Shown here one piece after another: positions 1 through 12,400 of a stretch of DNA of 64,000 nucleotides. The DNA is taken from contig NC_020177.2 of NCBI RefSeq assembly GCF_000224145.3, positions 625,526-689,525 of the forward strand, read 5' to 3'. The notes under the pieces are model-generated. The model was given only the letters and a program-made list of their open reading frames with translations. It did no database searches and had not been told where the DNA came from. Position numbers and translations under genes: made by a program. This DNA is from Ciona intestinalis (taxonomy: Eukaryota > Chordata > Ascidiacea > Phlebobranchia > Cionidae). Numbering within the stretch: position 1 is the stretch's first letter; each line of letters starts with the position of its first letter.

Positions 1-427
1 GCAAAGCAACACTAAACCAGCTGATGGGTAAAACATGTTTACATTTTACTTAAACCTTGTCACAGCACAACATGGTATTAAGAATGATTGACGAACAAGG
101 ACAAACACCGGACACCAGACAGAAAAGGACAAACCACGGAGTCATACAGGCAAAACATGATTGGGAAGGGTTTACCTTTACCACTTAAACTAATAACAAT
201 GGTGGCTTTACTGGTTTAACACTTCCTATTGTGCAACTAGTAGTGGTATGTAACTTACTTTATCCTCGCGTGGCCGGAAAACGACAGTCGTTATCACACG
301 AGTTTAACACCTCGTGCCAGCTTACGAGTTACCATGTATGTTACTTTGTGGGTGAACTAGTATCTACACTCTAACAAATGTATTCACATTGATTCAAAAC
401 AAAATATTGTTTACCCAACTCAACATT

Positions 428-615
428 TAGTATGGTGGGGAAAGATGAGAAAACCTTTTATTATATATTTTCGCCCCATTTGGTAGTAAACAAACAACAT
501 TTAAAGAAATATAAACCGTATCCTCACAACTCCCATATACCATTGTTGATTGTTTATAACTCGATTAGGATATTTGAATATTATGTGCTAAAGGTGTCCC
601 GTCTTACCCCACAGT
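428..615. mobile_element. TIR MITE copy left of lipoxygenase exon 4
   Basis: Starts TAGTATGGTGGGGAAAGATG, ends GTGTCCCGTCTTACCCCACA. The interior TTGGTAGTAAACAAACAACA matches the other copies. Confidence 0.8.
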
Positions 616-655
616 ATTATACAGCATATACATTGCTACAAAACAAACAACATAC

Positions 656-2676
656 TCATCAATAAACTCTGGATCTCCAAACCCAGTCTTACTGTAAAGT
701 TCGCGGTAATCATCCAGAGTTTTCAGGTTGCTGAACAAGTCTGAAAGTTTCATGAAAATTAGTTTAACAGATTTATTCTGCTTTTAATATTGCCAGCTTT
801 ATAGTATTTACATTATTTTGATAATTTAATACAAAAATTTGAACTATGTTTCATTTATTTTATATAACAAAAATTTAAATTCAGTGATTTAATAAGATAC
901 TGCAAATATTAAACCAAGTTGATTGCTACAACAAACAGCGCAAGTTTGTTTCTTGTTTATATCAAACCAACATTTGGTTTGCAAATACAATAATATGTTT
1001 TACTCAGATGTTACAAGGTGAAAAAACGTTCGTCCCATATATCTGTATGTTATTATAATACGTTAATTTTTTTATTATATGTTAGTTTTTTTACTATTGA
1101 ACAAATTCTTCCCAGCATTCAAAGCAACTGTTAAACCCGAGCCTGCCATGGATTCAAGCTTTCCTTGTGTTCTCCTTAAAATGCTTGGAAGTTCAAAGTA
1201 ATGTGCGGCTTTCATGTAACGGTTCACCCCCCAACTCAACTCCTTGTCCGACACAGCAGGTGGCTGCCATTCAAACTTCTTCAAATTATTTTCAACTTCT
1301 TTTGAGCGAAGTTCGCGGCATTGAGGGTGGGTGACATTTTGTGGCAAAGTAGCTGAGAATATATAAGGTTGTCAGTTGTCACCATTGGCATCAAACCTGG
1401 GGTGGCAGGGTGGGTGGGCCAACCCTCAAGTTTTCTGCCTTAACCAGCGAACAAATAAACCAAATTTGTTTCATTGCTATGTGTGTTCCCATATTGTTAC
1501 ACGAAAAATCAACTCTTTATTTATCTTTTCACAAACCACAGTGAAATTATTTTAAAAAAGAACAAAAACAACAGCAAATCAACACTTGCTAAACACGCTA
1601 TGGAATAAGGTGTGGGAAAGTGGATCAGTTAAAAAGTGTTACTGTTGCACCAAGCCATATTTTAGCACACACCAACATCATCCCACAAACCTAAACTTAC
1701 CCTCTCCCCTTGTTACAGCGACCTCTCCCCCTTCTATCCAATCAAACACCGGGAACTCATATCGATGTCCATTGTATTCCACTATGACATCATCGCATAA
1801 CCAACCATCAGATTCTAGAATTCCCGTTAATTCTGGAATGTTGGAACAATCCAAGTTATTCTTTTTCGCAAAGTAATTTATACAGTAGGTATATGTGAGG
1901 CCTATGGAACATTTTAAAACCAATATTTTTACTGGTCACAAGTTCAAAGATTACCCAATCCAATGTTAACAATGCATTTGTCAGAATTTGGATTTGGTGT
2001 TAAAAAGTTTTAAGAAAAATTCATAAAAGATATTATAACAGCCATTGTGGGCATATGTGTTCTTTCCCCAGGCACTCAACGCGAAATGCTTCAACCAAAT
2101 AATCACCAATGGGTTGTATAAATTGTCATCTGTATTAATAAACCAGTCTCTCATAAAGATGCAAATTCGTAAAGCAAAACTAGCACTGGGTGCATGGAGC
2201 CAGAGAGTATGCCATTAGGCACTAGTGCAAAATTCAACATAAAGTACCAAGCCTTATAAAACATCACCTACATAGGGTAGGGTGGGGGAAGACGGGACAC
2301 CTGCCTTTAGCACATAATATTTAACTGTCCTGATCGTGTTTTAAACAATTAACAACGGTCAATGGGAGTCGTGAAAATACGGCTAAGGTTATTTGTTTAC
2401 TACCAAACAGGAGGAGAAAATGCAATAAAAAGGTGTCCCATCTTCCCCCATACTACTATATCAAACCTCAAGCTCCCACTTACTTAGTTGCACGACCACA
2501 GGTTCGCCCACCGTGTCCCCTTCATGCTCAACCGTATACAACTCAGCTTTTCCACGCTCGAAATCATCTTGGAAGAAATGATCAAGATCTGTCCACTTGG
2601 TGTCGTTGCCGGTCACCCCGGTAATTTTTACACACACGGTGGCGTCTGTGCCTGCGCCCAGGTATCTATCGTTGGT
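656..2676 (-). CDS. Lipoxygenase (arachidonate-type), N-terminal part, truncated by window edge
   Basis: Animal lipoxygenases add dioxygen to polyunsaturated fatty acids; an N-terminal PLAT beta-barrel precedes the iron-binding catalytic domain. Four exons fit in frame: 2676-2484, 1832-1701, 1352-1095 and 740-656. Exon 1 encodes LGAGTDATVCVKITG and then FFQDDFERG, the PLAT hallmark. Exon 2 carries SDGWLCDDVIVEYNGHRYEF and FDWIEGGEV, matching the end of the PLAT domain. Exon 3 (CRELRSKEVENNLKKFEW) and exon 4 (TLDDYRELYS, GDPEFIDE) match the start of the catalytic domain. The exon 4 donor is GTATGT at 655. The iron-ligand histidines and all later exons would lie left of position 1, so activity cannot be judged. 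The short start exon upstream of 2676 was not found. The 5' edge of exon 2 is the least certain join; it was chosen because it keeps phase and fits the family spacing. Family confident; 5-LOX versus 12/15-LOX type not assignable. Confidence 0.8.
2273..2458. mobile_element. TIR MITE copy in lipoxygenase intron
   Basis: Starts TAGGGTAGGGTGGGGGAAGA, ends CCCATCTTCCCCCATACTACTA, then TA. It lies 26 bp from the donor of the first seen lipoxygenase exon (2484). Confidence 0.83.
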
Positions 2677-2729
2677 CTACGGGTAAGATATAGAATGGTA
2701 ATGGAGATGGTTTATTAGGTGCGAGTGTA

Positions 2730-3055
2730 GACTGTAGACCGCGTGCCAATGTCGGCGTATTTACCTTTAGGCAAAGCCGATATTGCTCTGGCCCAGTGGT
2801 CACTAATGGGTTGTCCAAGTTGTCACCCAAATAAAACAATCCGCCACATTTGGTAACTCGTTAGCGGACACGAGGTGTACGGAACAGAACACCCCTGTTA
2901 TAATTTCTGTCGTTGCTCTGCCGCGCGAGGATAAATAAGTTACATACATGGTAACTCAAAAGCGGGTAAGAGGTGTATGAAACAGGACACCCGTGTTATA
3001 CCGACTGTAGTTGCCCCGCCACGCGAGGGTAATTTAATTACATTCATTTAATTAA
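2730..3055 (+). mobile_element. SINE with duplicated tail
   Basis: CAGTGGTCACTAATGGGTTG is followed by two successive copies of the tail block (GGTAACTCGTTAGCGGACAC and GGTAACTCAAAAGCGGGTAA, each followed by GAACAC/GGACACCC-GTTATA and CGCGAGG). Tail duplication is the same kind of event as at 16436-16826. Confidence 0.8.
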
Positions 3056-3469
3056 TCATTTATAAGTCAAGCGATTTCCTGATAACTCCAATACGAAGAG
3101 ATAAGCCAAATAGGGGTTATAGATCTTTAGCTGGCACGCTTATATCTGACACACTTTTTAAAGTAGTTTTTACTCATGGGAAAGTACTTTATACACTGTA
3201 GTTTTGCAACTTGTTCCGTTTTGTTGTTTTAGTTAAATTATTCTTCGCCATTGCATTCGAAGAAAAGTCATTTCACGCTTCTATAATAATATAAACAACA
3301 ACCCTCCTCTGTAATACCGAAGGATGCGCATTTATGATTAATGCGGGACGGAAACGGTGATCGCAACACATGACTAATTAACATTCTGTTTTGACTTACA
3401 GTCGTAGATGTATAGCCAATGAGTATTGCGTGCTGGTGCGTGGGAGTCTTATCATATCCGGTGTTAAAT

Positions 3470-3690
3470 GAATGTAAAATTTATTTATTCTCAGGAAATG
3501 ACAGTCGTTACGACATGGGTGTTTTGTTTGTCTGATCAACACACCTCGTCGTGCCCGCTTACTGGTTACCACATACGTAACTTTGTGGGTGATTGTTTTT
3601 ATGTGTGGCTGACAATTTAGACAATCCAGTAGGGACCGCTGGGTTGAAGCAATTACCGTTAAGTGTCTCTCAAGGACACGCATACGGTTA
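3470..3690 (-). mobile_element. SINE copy, minus orientation, head eroded
   Basis: GACAGTCGTTACGACATGGG, CACACCTCGTCGTGCCCGCT and TTGTGGGTGATTG in order, then GGGTTGAAGCAATTACCGTT. Confidence 0.75.
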
Positions 3691-4196
3691 GGACGCGAGC
3701 GCTTCCGCAGTCACTGCGGAGCGACAGAAATTTACTAAACTATATCATGTACACATGAAATTAAATACACAATATTGTTAAAACTAAAAAAACAAACAAA
3801 AAAACCAAATCATCTTACCGTTATTATAAGCTTATAAGTCTCCATTTATAAATTCTATTCCAACCTATTTAAATAACTGTTGCTGCAATAAAAAAACAAT
3901 ACAGTAAACATACGATACTTGCATATTTACATTCATATAGGCATCTTAATAGCGCATATATAGTCTTTAGCATATTTACGATCAAGTACTATAAGCATTA
4001 TAACCTATATCCAGCGTAAACCAAAACAAACTTTTCAGATTACTCAGTCGTTCCATCAGCGCTATCACGAGCAGCATTTTCACTTAAAAACACTACAATA
4101 ACAAAAATAAAACCGGATCCGGTGTTCTCAACTTTTTATGACATAGGCTACACTTTACTCTAGTGAGTGCTTCAACGTTGAAAATTCCCCCTGAGA

Positions 4197-4381
4197 TAGT
4201 ATGGTGGGGGAAGATGGGACATCTTTTAATTCTATTTTCCTTTTATATTTGGTAGTAAACAAATAACATCCTAAGAATTATAAATTATATAGAAAACTTA
4301 CAGACCGTTGTTGTTTAAAGACGATCAGAATATAATTGGATATTATGTGCTAAAGGTGTCCCATCTTTCCCCACCCCACTA
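4197..4381. mobile_element. TIR MITE copy
   Basis: TAGTATGGTGGGGGAAGATG at the left, CCCATCTTTCCCCACCCCAC at the right, with TA flanks. Confidence 0.85.
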
Positions 4382-5090
4382 TATAACTCTAATAAATGTC
4401 GAATTACATAACTGCCTCTCGCTGATTAGGATATTCCTTTTACAAGCACCACAAATGTTTATATTATGTTTCCTACTTTGTTGATTCTATCCGAGGCACC
4501 ACCTGTTCGGTTGAAATTCCGAAATACTTTTGTCGATATACAATGTTTATATATTGGAAAATATATTTTGTAAACTAACAACAAACCCGCGTCGACAGTG
4601 CGCGTGATGGTTGACCACAAACCACAATTTTTACAGCTAACCATTCAAGCTCAACTCGTATAAAAAGTACTTTTTACACATATCGTGATTTAACGACTGC
4701 CGTTTTCCTGCGTGTTCCCTTCTCTTCGCTATTAAAATTAATCTGCTGTATTCTATAAGATAATTTAAAGTTATGCAAATTATCTAAATGCCGCACAACG
4801 TTTAATATAAGCTGCACGAAAACTTTAACCAAAGAAAAATTGTCAAAAAAATTCTTAGAATAAGTGACTTCATGCGGCTGCCAGTTACCAAGAGCTTTAT
4901 ATTTGTTTAAATTTAACAATATAGTTACGTTCGTTGTATGTCATATCCGCTTCTCGGTAAACAATAGATGACACAAAGGTCGTTCGATACTCGGACATTT
5001 GTTTTGTCACAATTACCAGGAAAAGTTACACGCTCTACTGCGATCAGTAAAAGAAGCGCATGAATAATATGGTTTATATTTATGTTCAAC

Positions 5091-5290
5091 ATGGGTGTCT
5101 TCTTATACACCAGACACACATGGTATTCATACACCCATGCTCACTGTCGAGTTATAACATGGGTGTCTTCTTATACACCAGACACACATGGTATTCATAC
5201 ACCCATGCTCACTGTCGAGTTATAACATGGGTGTCTTCTTATACACCAGACACACATGGTATATTCATACACCTCATGCTCACTGTCTGA
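5091..5290 (+). repeat. Minisatellite array, 68-bp variant of the 71-bp family
   Basis: Three copies with ATGGGTGTCT at 5091, 5159 and 5227, a 68-bp period. Copies one and two lack three bases relative to the 71-bp form (TGGTATTC for TGGTGTATTC, and ACACCCATG for ACACCTCATG), which breaks one arm of the hairpin. The third copy drifts towards the longer form. Confidence 0.9.
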
Positions 5291-5389
5291 ATATAACATA
5301 TTTAGGCTGATCTAAATCTTACCCAAATGTTTTTACCCTAATTTAATCCGTTTTTACCCTACATAATTTACTGTACATATTCTCAACAG

Positions 5390-5602
5390 GCCCCTCCAAC
5401 TTTGAAACCATTTCGTCCGAATGATTTCATTCAAACGGTTGAAAACAACGGGCCACAGTTAACCTCTGGTACCAGAGGAGACTGGATAGGATTATACCGA
5501 AGATTTATGAGAAGCGCGAATTTTGAACACTGGCTTGAAAGAAGGAAAGTGGAAATGGAAATGAAACTCGTCTCTCTGCATATGACAGCGCTAAGCGAAA
5601 CG
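5390..5602 (+). CDS. DENND6-like single exon (orphan C-terminal fragment)
   Basis: DENND6 proteins are DENN-domain exchange factors for Rab14. This 71-codon exon, with acceptor CAG before 5390 and donor GTAAG at 5603, encodes GPQLTSGTRGDWIGLYRRF and FEHWLERRKVEMEMKLVSLH. That closely matches the block of vertebrate DENND6A/B near the C-terminus that reads GPQLTS, GDWIGLYRHF and an alpha-helical MTQKLEALH-like stretch. The next family residues after this point are acidic followed by DLL. The bases just before the N gap (AG then GACCT at 5812-5816) could be the start of that next exon (D-L). No upstream DENND6 exon is visible, and the flanks are minisatellite arrays and a gap. It is either a real gene broken by misassembly or a translocated fragment. 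Identity confident, gene status not. Confidence 0.72.
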
Positions 5603-5816
5603 GTAAGAAAAAAAATTAAAATTTTTTGCATTTTTTTATATTTTGTTTAATTTTTATTGGTAACTAATTTTTTATTAATTGTATTGTGGACATAGGATTT
5701 AGGGTAAATTGGGCTAAAAAATGATGGTGTTTTTTGTTCTATATGGAAAAGTTCCTTAAGGACATAATTTTTGGGCCAAATATATGTTGTTTTCTATTCT
5801 ATATGAGTGAGGACCT

Positions 5817-5866
5817 NNNNNNNNNNNNNNNNNNNNNNNNNNNNNNNNNNNNNNNNNNNNNNNNNN
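5817..5866. other. Assembly gap (50 N)
   Basis: Fifty Ns lie between the DENND6 exon and a 71-bp minisatellite array. The round size suggests a placeholder of unknown true length. The last DENND6 exons may be hidden here. Confidence 0.95.
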
Positions 5867-6362
5867 GTTATAACATGGGCGTCTTCTTATACACCAGACA
5901 CACATGGTGTATTCATACACCTCATGCTCACTGTCAAGTTATAACATGGGTGTCTTCTTATACACCAGACACACATGGTGTATTCATACACCTCATGCTC
6001 ACTGTCAAGTTATAACATGGGTATCTTCTTATACACCAGACACACATGGTGTGTTCATACACCTCATGCTCACTGTCAAGTTATAACATGGGTGTCTTCT
6101 TATACACCAGACACACATGGTGTATTCATACACCTCATGCTCACTGTCGAGTTATAACATGGGTGTCTTCTTATACACCAGACACACATGGTGTGTTCAT
6201 ACACCTCATGCTCACTGTCGAGTTATAACATGGGTGTCTGCTTATACACCAGACACACATGGTGTATTCATACACCTCATGCTCACTGTCGAGTTATAAC
6301 ATGGGTGTCTTTTTTATACACCAGACGCGCATGGTGTATTCATGCACCTCATGCTCACTGTC
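5867..6362 (+). repeat. 71-bp minisatellite array (about 7 copies)
   Basis: Head-to-tail copies at an exact 71-bp step (ATGGG at 5875, 5946 and so on). Each unit contains ATACACCA, an 8-base spacer and TGGTGTAT, a perfect 8-bp inverted repeat. Because 71 is not a multiple of 3, the array gives overlapping 60-codon frames that are artefacts. The left edge is the assembly gap, so the copy number is a minimum. Confidence 0.93.
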
Positions 6363-6396
6363 GAATAAAACATCAAAATGATTTGAAAACAACATG

Positions 6397-6402
6397 TTTA
6401 TT
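6397..6402 (-). promoter_or_regulatory. Polyadenylation signal of SMARCAD1
   Basis: AATAAA on the minus strand, 40 bases beyond the SMARCAD1 stop codon (6444-6442), implies a very short 3' UTR that ends against the minisatellite array. Confidence 0.65.
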
Positions 6403-6441
6403 CTGGTGAACCTTTAACTAAAAAAACGAGATATAATTGAA

Positions 6442-9400
6442 CTACAATTCAAGAGCTGCAGTGATGAGACCGGCCCAGTCTATCGTGTCTTCACCTGTTA
6501 AAAAATATATTTTAATATGGTGGACAAATAGCAGGACTTTAAGATTGACTGAAAATGGGAGTGGCAACCATGGATAAGTTACTCAAGTTCCCACCCACAA
6601 GGATATAAATGACCAAACCAATCAAAAGTCATGTCGCTTATCCACACACTGGAATAGCTTTATCAACTCAGCTCTGGACAGTGGCATCCATGGAAACAAC
6701 CCCCCAACAAACAAAGTAGAAATAAGGAACCTGTTTCATTCATATCTTTCTCAAGTTGTAGTTTAGATTGAGCTGTTTTAAACATTCCTTCCTCCACGGA
6801 GTTCACCGATATCAACTTCACAACTTCAACTTTCCTACAAATAATGAACAATAAATACAACTATATGATGCCAGACATCAAGGTATTTTGCAACTGTTTT
6901 GCAAAACAACCCTTCTGCCAATTATTTGGGTACGAGCGTTTTGACATCCTATATTTAAGTGTTGTTAATCAAAGATAACATGTTGTTTTATGTTTCCACA
7001 ACTTACTTAGTTTGTCCGAGCCGATGGCAACGATCTTCTGCTTGTTTATCATTGTAAGGATTACAATCAATGTCATGCAGAACAACAACGCTCGCGCTTG
7101 TTAGGTTAATGCCAAGACCACCAGCTTTCGTGGAGAGAAGAAATATAAAAACCGAGTCGTCCTTGTTAAATGAATCAATGTAGGATAACCTGGGGGGAAG
7201 GGAGTGTAAGACCTCATGCTTCATGTCAGGTTAGAACATGGGTGTAAAGCAGAAATGGTTTGATTTATTTTTTAGCTATGTTGCATTTCCTTTTTTTGTC
7301 ATTTTTATAAATTATCAATTTCGAGGTCTTTATATATAAGATGTTATGGCCATAACGTTAGGGTTCACATTTCGGTCAAACTTTTAAAACAAGGGTGACA
7401 TCATATTTTACCCTGTTGTTAGGTGTTTATACAAACAGGCAGAGCCAGTGTATATTGCATTCACCACATTAATCAATGAGGTTCCCTATGTTTGACAACT
7501 ATGAGTGTAACTGTATTTTAACAATGTCACCCCAGATTTTACCCTGCTGTTAGGTGTCTATACAAACAAGCAGATCCAAAGTATATTGCATTCACCACAT
7601 TAATCAATGAGGTTCCCTATGTTTGACAACTATGAGTGTAACTGTATTTTAACAATGTCACCCCAGATTTTACCCTGCTGTTAGGTGTCTATACAAACAA
7701 GCAGAGCCAAAGTATATTGCATTCACCACATTATTCAATGAGGTTCCCTATGTTTGAACTATAAAATTACTGAATTTTAAAATTGTCACCCAAAATTTTA
7801 ATTCAAATTAAGAAATTGACGCCTATGTTTAAAACTAACCTTTCTTGGACAGGAGTCTGACCATCAAGTCGTAGAAATCGATGTCCCCTCAATTTAAGGT
7901 AAACTTCCAAGATATCCATCATCATGGTAAACTGACTGAACAACAAAACTCGCTTGTTCTGAAACCATGTATTTTATTTTCAAACTGATCTTCTAAAACA
8001 TAAAGCATGAACTTAAAATAATTCCATGATATGCCTCACAGTAGAACCTCACCCATATGGAATAGAACATGCATATACAATGTTGGGGTAATGGGTCAAC
8101 AATGGCTTAAACCTCAGGTCCCATGGGGTGCCACACAGTAGAAACTTACCCACATAGAATAATTAAAGATCATATAACCCACCACTTGCATGCACCAAAG
8201 AGTTCACCTGTGATTTAAACTTGGGTAGCATTTCATCCAGGTGTGCCATCTTCCCCGAGTCGATTAAACTGGATTCCTGCAACTTCATGGTCGACAGCGC
8301 ACGTGAGGATAAACATAAGTTGTGTAATTCAAAGTCGCTCATGACTTGCATGTCCTCGTACACAAACCTCTCCTCTGTATCCATGTAATCAATATCCTGT
8401 GGTTGGGTTGAGGTTACCATGGTGAAGATGCCTGACTTGTCAACCATACAAAATCCATCACCCACAATAAAGTTACATTTGCGGGAACTTGTACATAATG
8501 TGACATTGCCCTAACCTAGTGCCTAGTGGTCACCAATGGGTTGTCCAAATTGACAACCATGCAGAAAACCACTCACAAATTAACATACATGGTAACTTAT
8601 ATGCGGGAAAGAGGTGTCTGAAATCGAACACCCATGTTATAACAACTGTTGTTGCCCAGCCACACGAAGATAAACAAGTTTCATCCATCCATTCAACACA
8701 CCACACATAACCACTACTCACATTCTTAATAAGTTGAGCCATATTCTTTAACTTTTTGTTAGTGAAGATCTCCCTTCTTAACAATGGATGATTGGCAACT
8801 TTACGAAGCTCAACAAATACATTTTTCAACTCATGTTTCGACACTATAGAAATATCAACAAGTTATTTAGACATTAAGTAATGTATGGTTAGAATAGTAC
8901 AGCATCCGCTGCTACCATTGTGGGCGTATGTGTCCTTGGGCAAGACACTTAACGGCAATTGCTCCAACCCAGTGGTCACTAATGGGTTGTCTAAATTATC
9001 AGCCATACATAAAAAAATCCCCCCCCCCCCCAAAAAATAATCACCCACAAAGTAACATACATAGTAACTCGTAAGCTGGCACGAGGTGTTAAACCCGTGT
9101 GATAACGACTGTCGTTTTCCGGCCACGCGAGGATAAAGTAAGTTACATTCGTTCATTCATTCATATACATGTATTCTATTTATATACAAATACATTGGCA
9201 AAGATGATAATATTTAAAACGGGGAATTAGCAGCAAAACGACGGCCGTTAAAACACCAAAGGTAAAAACTACTTGAGCCTGTTTTTCAAAAATTGTCAAA
9301 CAAAAGTAAGACTGTTGGACCAATGGCATAATGTAAAATATAAATGAACTATGAACACATCATACGTGGTGATGGTGGAGTATCCAATGTATTTAACATA

Positions 9401-12400
9401 AAGTCATAAACCATATTAAATATTACAGAATACATTAGAATTCCCCAGCCTGTAATGGTTTATTGAAAAATCTTACTTTGACTTTTCGAAACTTTATCTT
9501 TGAAGTTCGTTTTCACTTTCTCGTAAAGTTGGAGTTGGTTTGGGGTGAACTGAACGGAAATTATTTTCTCAACTTTTTCTGGGAGTTGGTTCAAAACATC
9601 ACGTTTTAATCTGTAATGAAATCATTGTGGTGTCATGTCTGCTTATTCACACACTGCAATAGCTTCAGCAACTTGACTGTGGGCATGGGAGTGGCAACCA
9701 TGGATAAGTCATTCAAGTTCCTACCCACAAGGATATAAATGACCAAACCAACCAAAAGTCATGTCTGCTTACCCACACACCGCAATAGCTTCAGATATCA
9801 GATCATATGCATGTGGTCTTACCTTCTAAGTACGAATGGTTGCATGATTTGACGCGCATGGTTGATCCTTTGACGGGAGAATTCGCTTCCATGATCTTCA
9901 TTCGTCTGTTCGGGAATTCAAGTAAAATATGTTTTATTAAAATTAAAATCTAAGCATGTTAAGATACTTTAAATTCTAACTTTATAATAATATTTAAACC
10001 CACAAATGCAGCTTCACCCCACCCACTGGGAGAGCTTCCAGCATTCCCAACCCCTGCATAACTATACAATATGCAATATACAACACTTCATTTATTTAAT
10101 AAACCGTCACCCCAAGTGCTTGAGTTGACTTGATGGTCCCCACACAAGGTATGTCAGTTGGCCTGAGAATTAGTTAAGACTTTTGACAGCTGAGTTTGCA
10201 CGCACTAAGGGATTACCCCATCTTCTAACCCCTTGCATGAAATTCAACTTAACCTCCCAACACAGCCAACTTACATGGTGGAATATCCGAACCAGGGTAC
10301 TCGTTGAATCATCAAACATATCCGGCATTACGAACCTCAACAAAGACATCAACTCAACCAAACTATTCTGTAAAGGAGTTCCCGTCAGGAGGATCTTCTG
10401 CTCAGCCTGGAATAAGATTCAAATATTTTATTCATTATCTGGTTAAGATGGGAGAATGTTATCGAACCTCATTGATTAATGTGGTGAATGCAATATACTT
10501 TGGCTCTGCTTGTTTGTATAGACACCTAACAGCAGGGTAAAACCTGGGGTGACATTGTTAAAATGCAGTTACACTCATAGTTGTCAAACATAGGGAACCT
10601 CATTGATTAATGTGGTGAATGCAATATACTTTGGTTCTGCTTGTTTGTATAGACACCCAACAGCAGGGTAAAATCTGGTGTGACATTGTAAAAATACAGT
10701 TACACTCATAGATAGCTGTGAAAATCTTCAGAAGTGATTCCATGCATAAGAAACCACCGTGTGTTTCCCAAGTACATATACTCAAATACATCAGTATCGA
10801 GCTTTAAACCCTGTATCCTGAGGTCTCAAACCACAAACTCACTTTAATACGAAGTAAATGTTGATAACGTTGTGATGACATATTCTTCAACATATGGCCT
10901 TCATCAAACACGGCGCAATAAACACCAAGTTTCCGAAAGAAAGATCGATCTTCAGGTGAACTAATAGTGAAGTTATATCTGCAGTGGGAGTTACTTTGTT
11001 TAGTTTTGTTATTTTTAAATATTTTTTTGTATAACTCTATAAGAATAAAAGTGATTTAACTTTTTACAATAAAAGTCAAACTGGTTTGTAAACCACTATA
11101 GGCGAACCAAACAAATGATGACCTGGTTTTGAGGAAGACATGAGTACTGGTTTGAAACGCAAGACAAATCTAATCTGTTGAGCATTTCATTCAGGCCTAC
11201 CAGATGTTATTTTTATTACAATAATTCATATATGTGTGCTACCTAAATGTACATTACTGGTCAAATTCATTTAAAAACACCAATTTTAAAACCAATCCTT
11301 ACGTTGTTAGAATGACGTTACAATCGGCCAACGAACGGAGCAGAACCGAGCGAAGAGATCGACGTTCCGGTTGACTACCGATGTACGACACGATCTTAAC
11401 ACTAGGTGACCACTCAGTGAATTCTCGCTTCCAATTTTCTAAAAAGCAGGAAAATTCGATAATTACTGATTAGTTAAAATTGTGGCTGATTGTTTTGTGC
11501 ATGGTTGATAATGGGATAATTAATACTAAGAGAGTTGTTTCAGAAATGTTGTTTGTTAATGATGGATGACTTACTAGCACGGCAGGAAAATGACAAAGAC
11601 AATCGTTATAACGTGGGTGTTTTGTTTCATTCACATCGTGCCTAATTACGAGTTGGCATGTATGTGACTGCAACTTTATTGCAAATATTATTAACGGAAA
11701 CATACGCCCACAAGCCATAATGAAGGCTCAAGCTTTGAATCTGTACCCTCTGGTTAAGAAACAAATGCTCAACCACTCATTGTACAACTGGAGGTATGAA
11801 TGATGTAACTTACTTTATAATCACATGCCTGGAAAACGATAGTCGTTATAATAAGGTATACACATCTATTGCCAGATTACGAGATACCATGTATGTTACT
11901 TCTGTGTGGGTGTTTACTTTTTGGGTGGATTTATCATTTATTTTGTTTATGGCAGATAATTTGAATAACCTATTAGTGACCACTAGGTTGTAGCACAGGT
12001 AACATTTAATATTCTTCACAACCAACCTAATGTAGAGCTTGGCACGACGATAAGATGAGGTCCTTCAGATATTTCCGCCTCCAATAAATATGAGATGTAC
12101 GAGATTGTTTGGATAGTTTTACCCAGCCCCATCTCATCTGCGAGGATCCCATTCAACTTATTTCTTTGCAACAAACACATCCAGTTTAATCCAATCATCT
12201 GGTAAGGTTTCAATGTAAATCTGGGGAGGTGCAACTTGGTGAGAGTTATTGAAACAAAGTTATTATTTAGTTGATAATTGAAATCCAATATAAAAAGTGG
12301 ACTCATCAATGGGTTAGGTATCTCTGCCACAAACTATCAAAGGTAAGAGTTTGGTTTTATAATTTTTCTTTGTTAAACTTACAAAACATTTTTCAAACAC

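Larger units (their letters stand above)
2677..5389. other. Region between lipoxygenase and DENND6 fragment: repeats only
   Basis: No convincing coding exon was seen on either strand, although the missing first exon(s) of the minus-strand lipoxygenase should lie here. The stretch holds two tandem partial SINE copies (2730-3055), an inverted SINE (3470-3690), a TA-flanked MITE (4197-4381) and a short 68-bp-period version of the minisatellite (5091-5290). The open frames of 60-95 codons are in AT-rich or repeat DNA and match no family I recognise. Confidence 0.5.

Noticed and set aside
1586..1876. Plus-strand 96-codon frame
   Set aside because: It is the antisense shadow of lipoxygenase exon 2 (1832-1701).
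5867..6409. Series of overlapping 60-73-codon open frames
   Set aside because: They are one 71-bp unit read in rotating frames; the same happens at 39533-40076, 45231-45837, 54045-54370 and 58780-59229. No start context, splice signal or conservation argues for translation.
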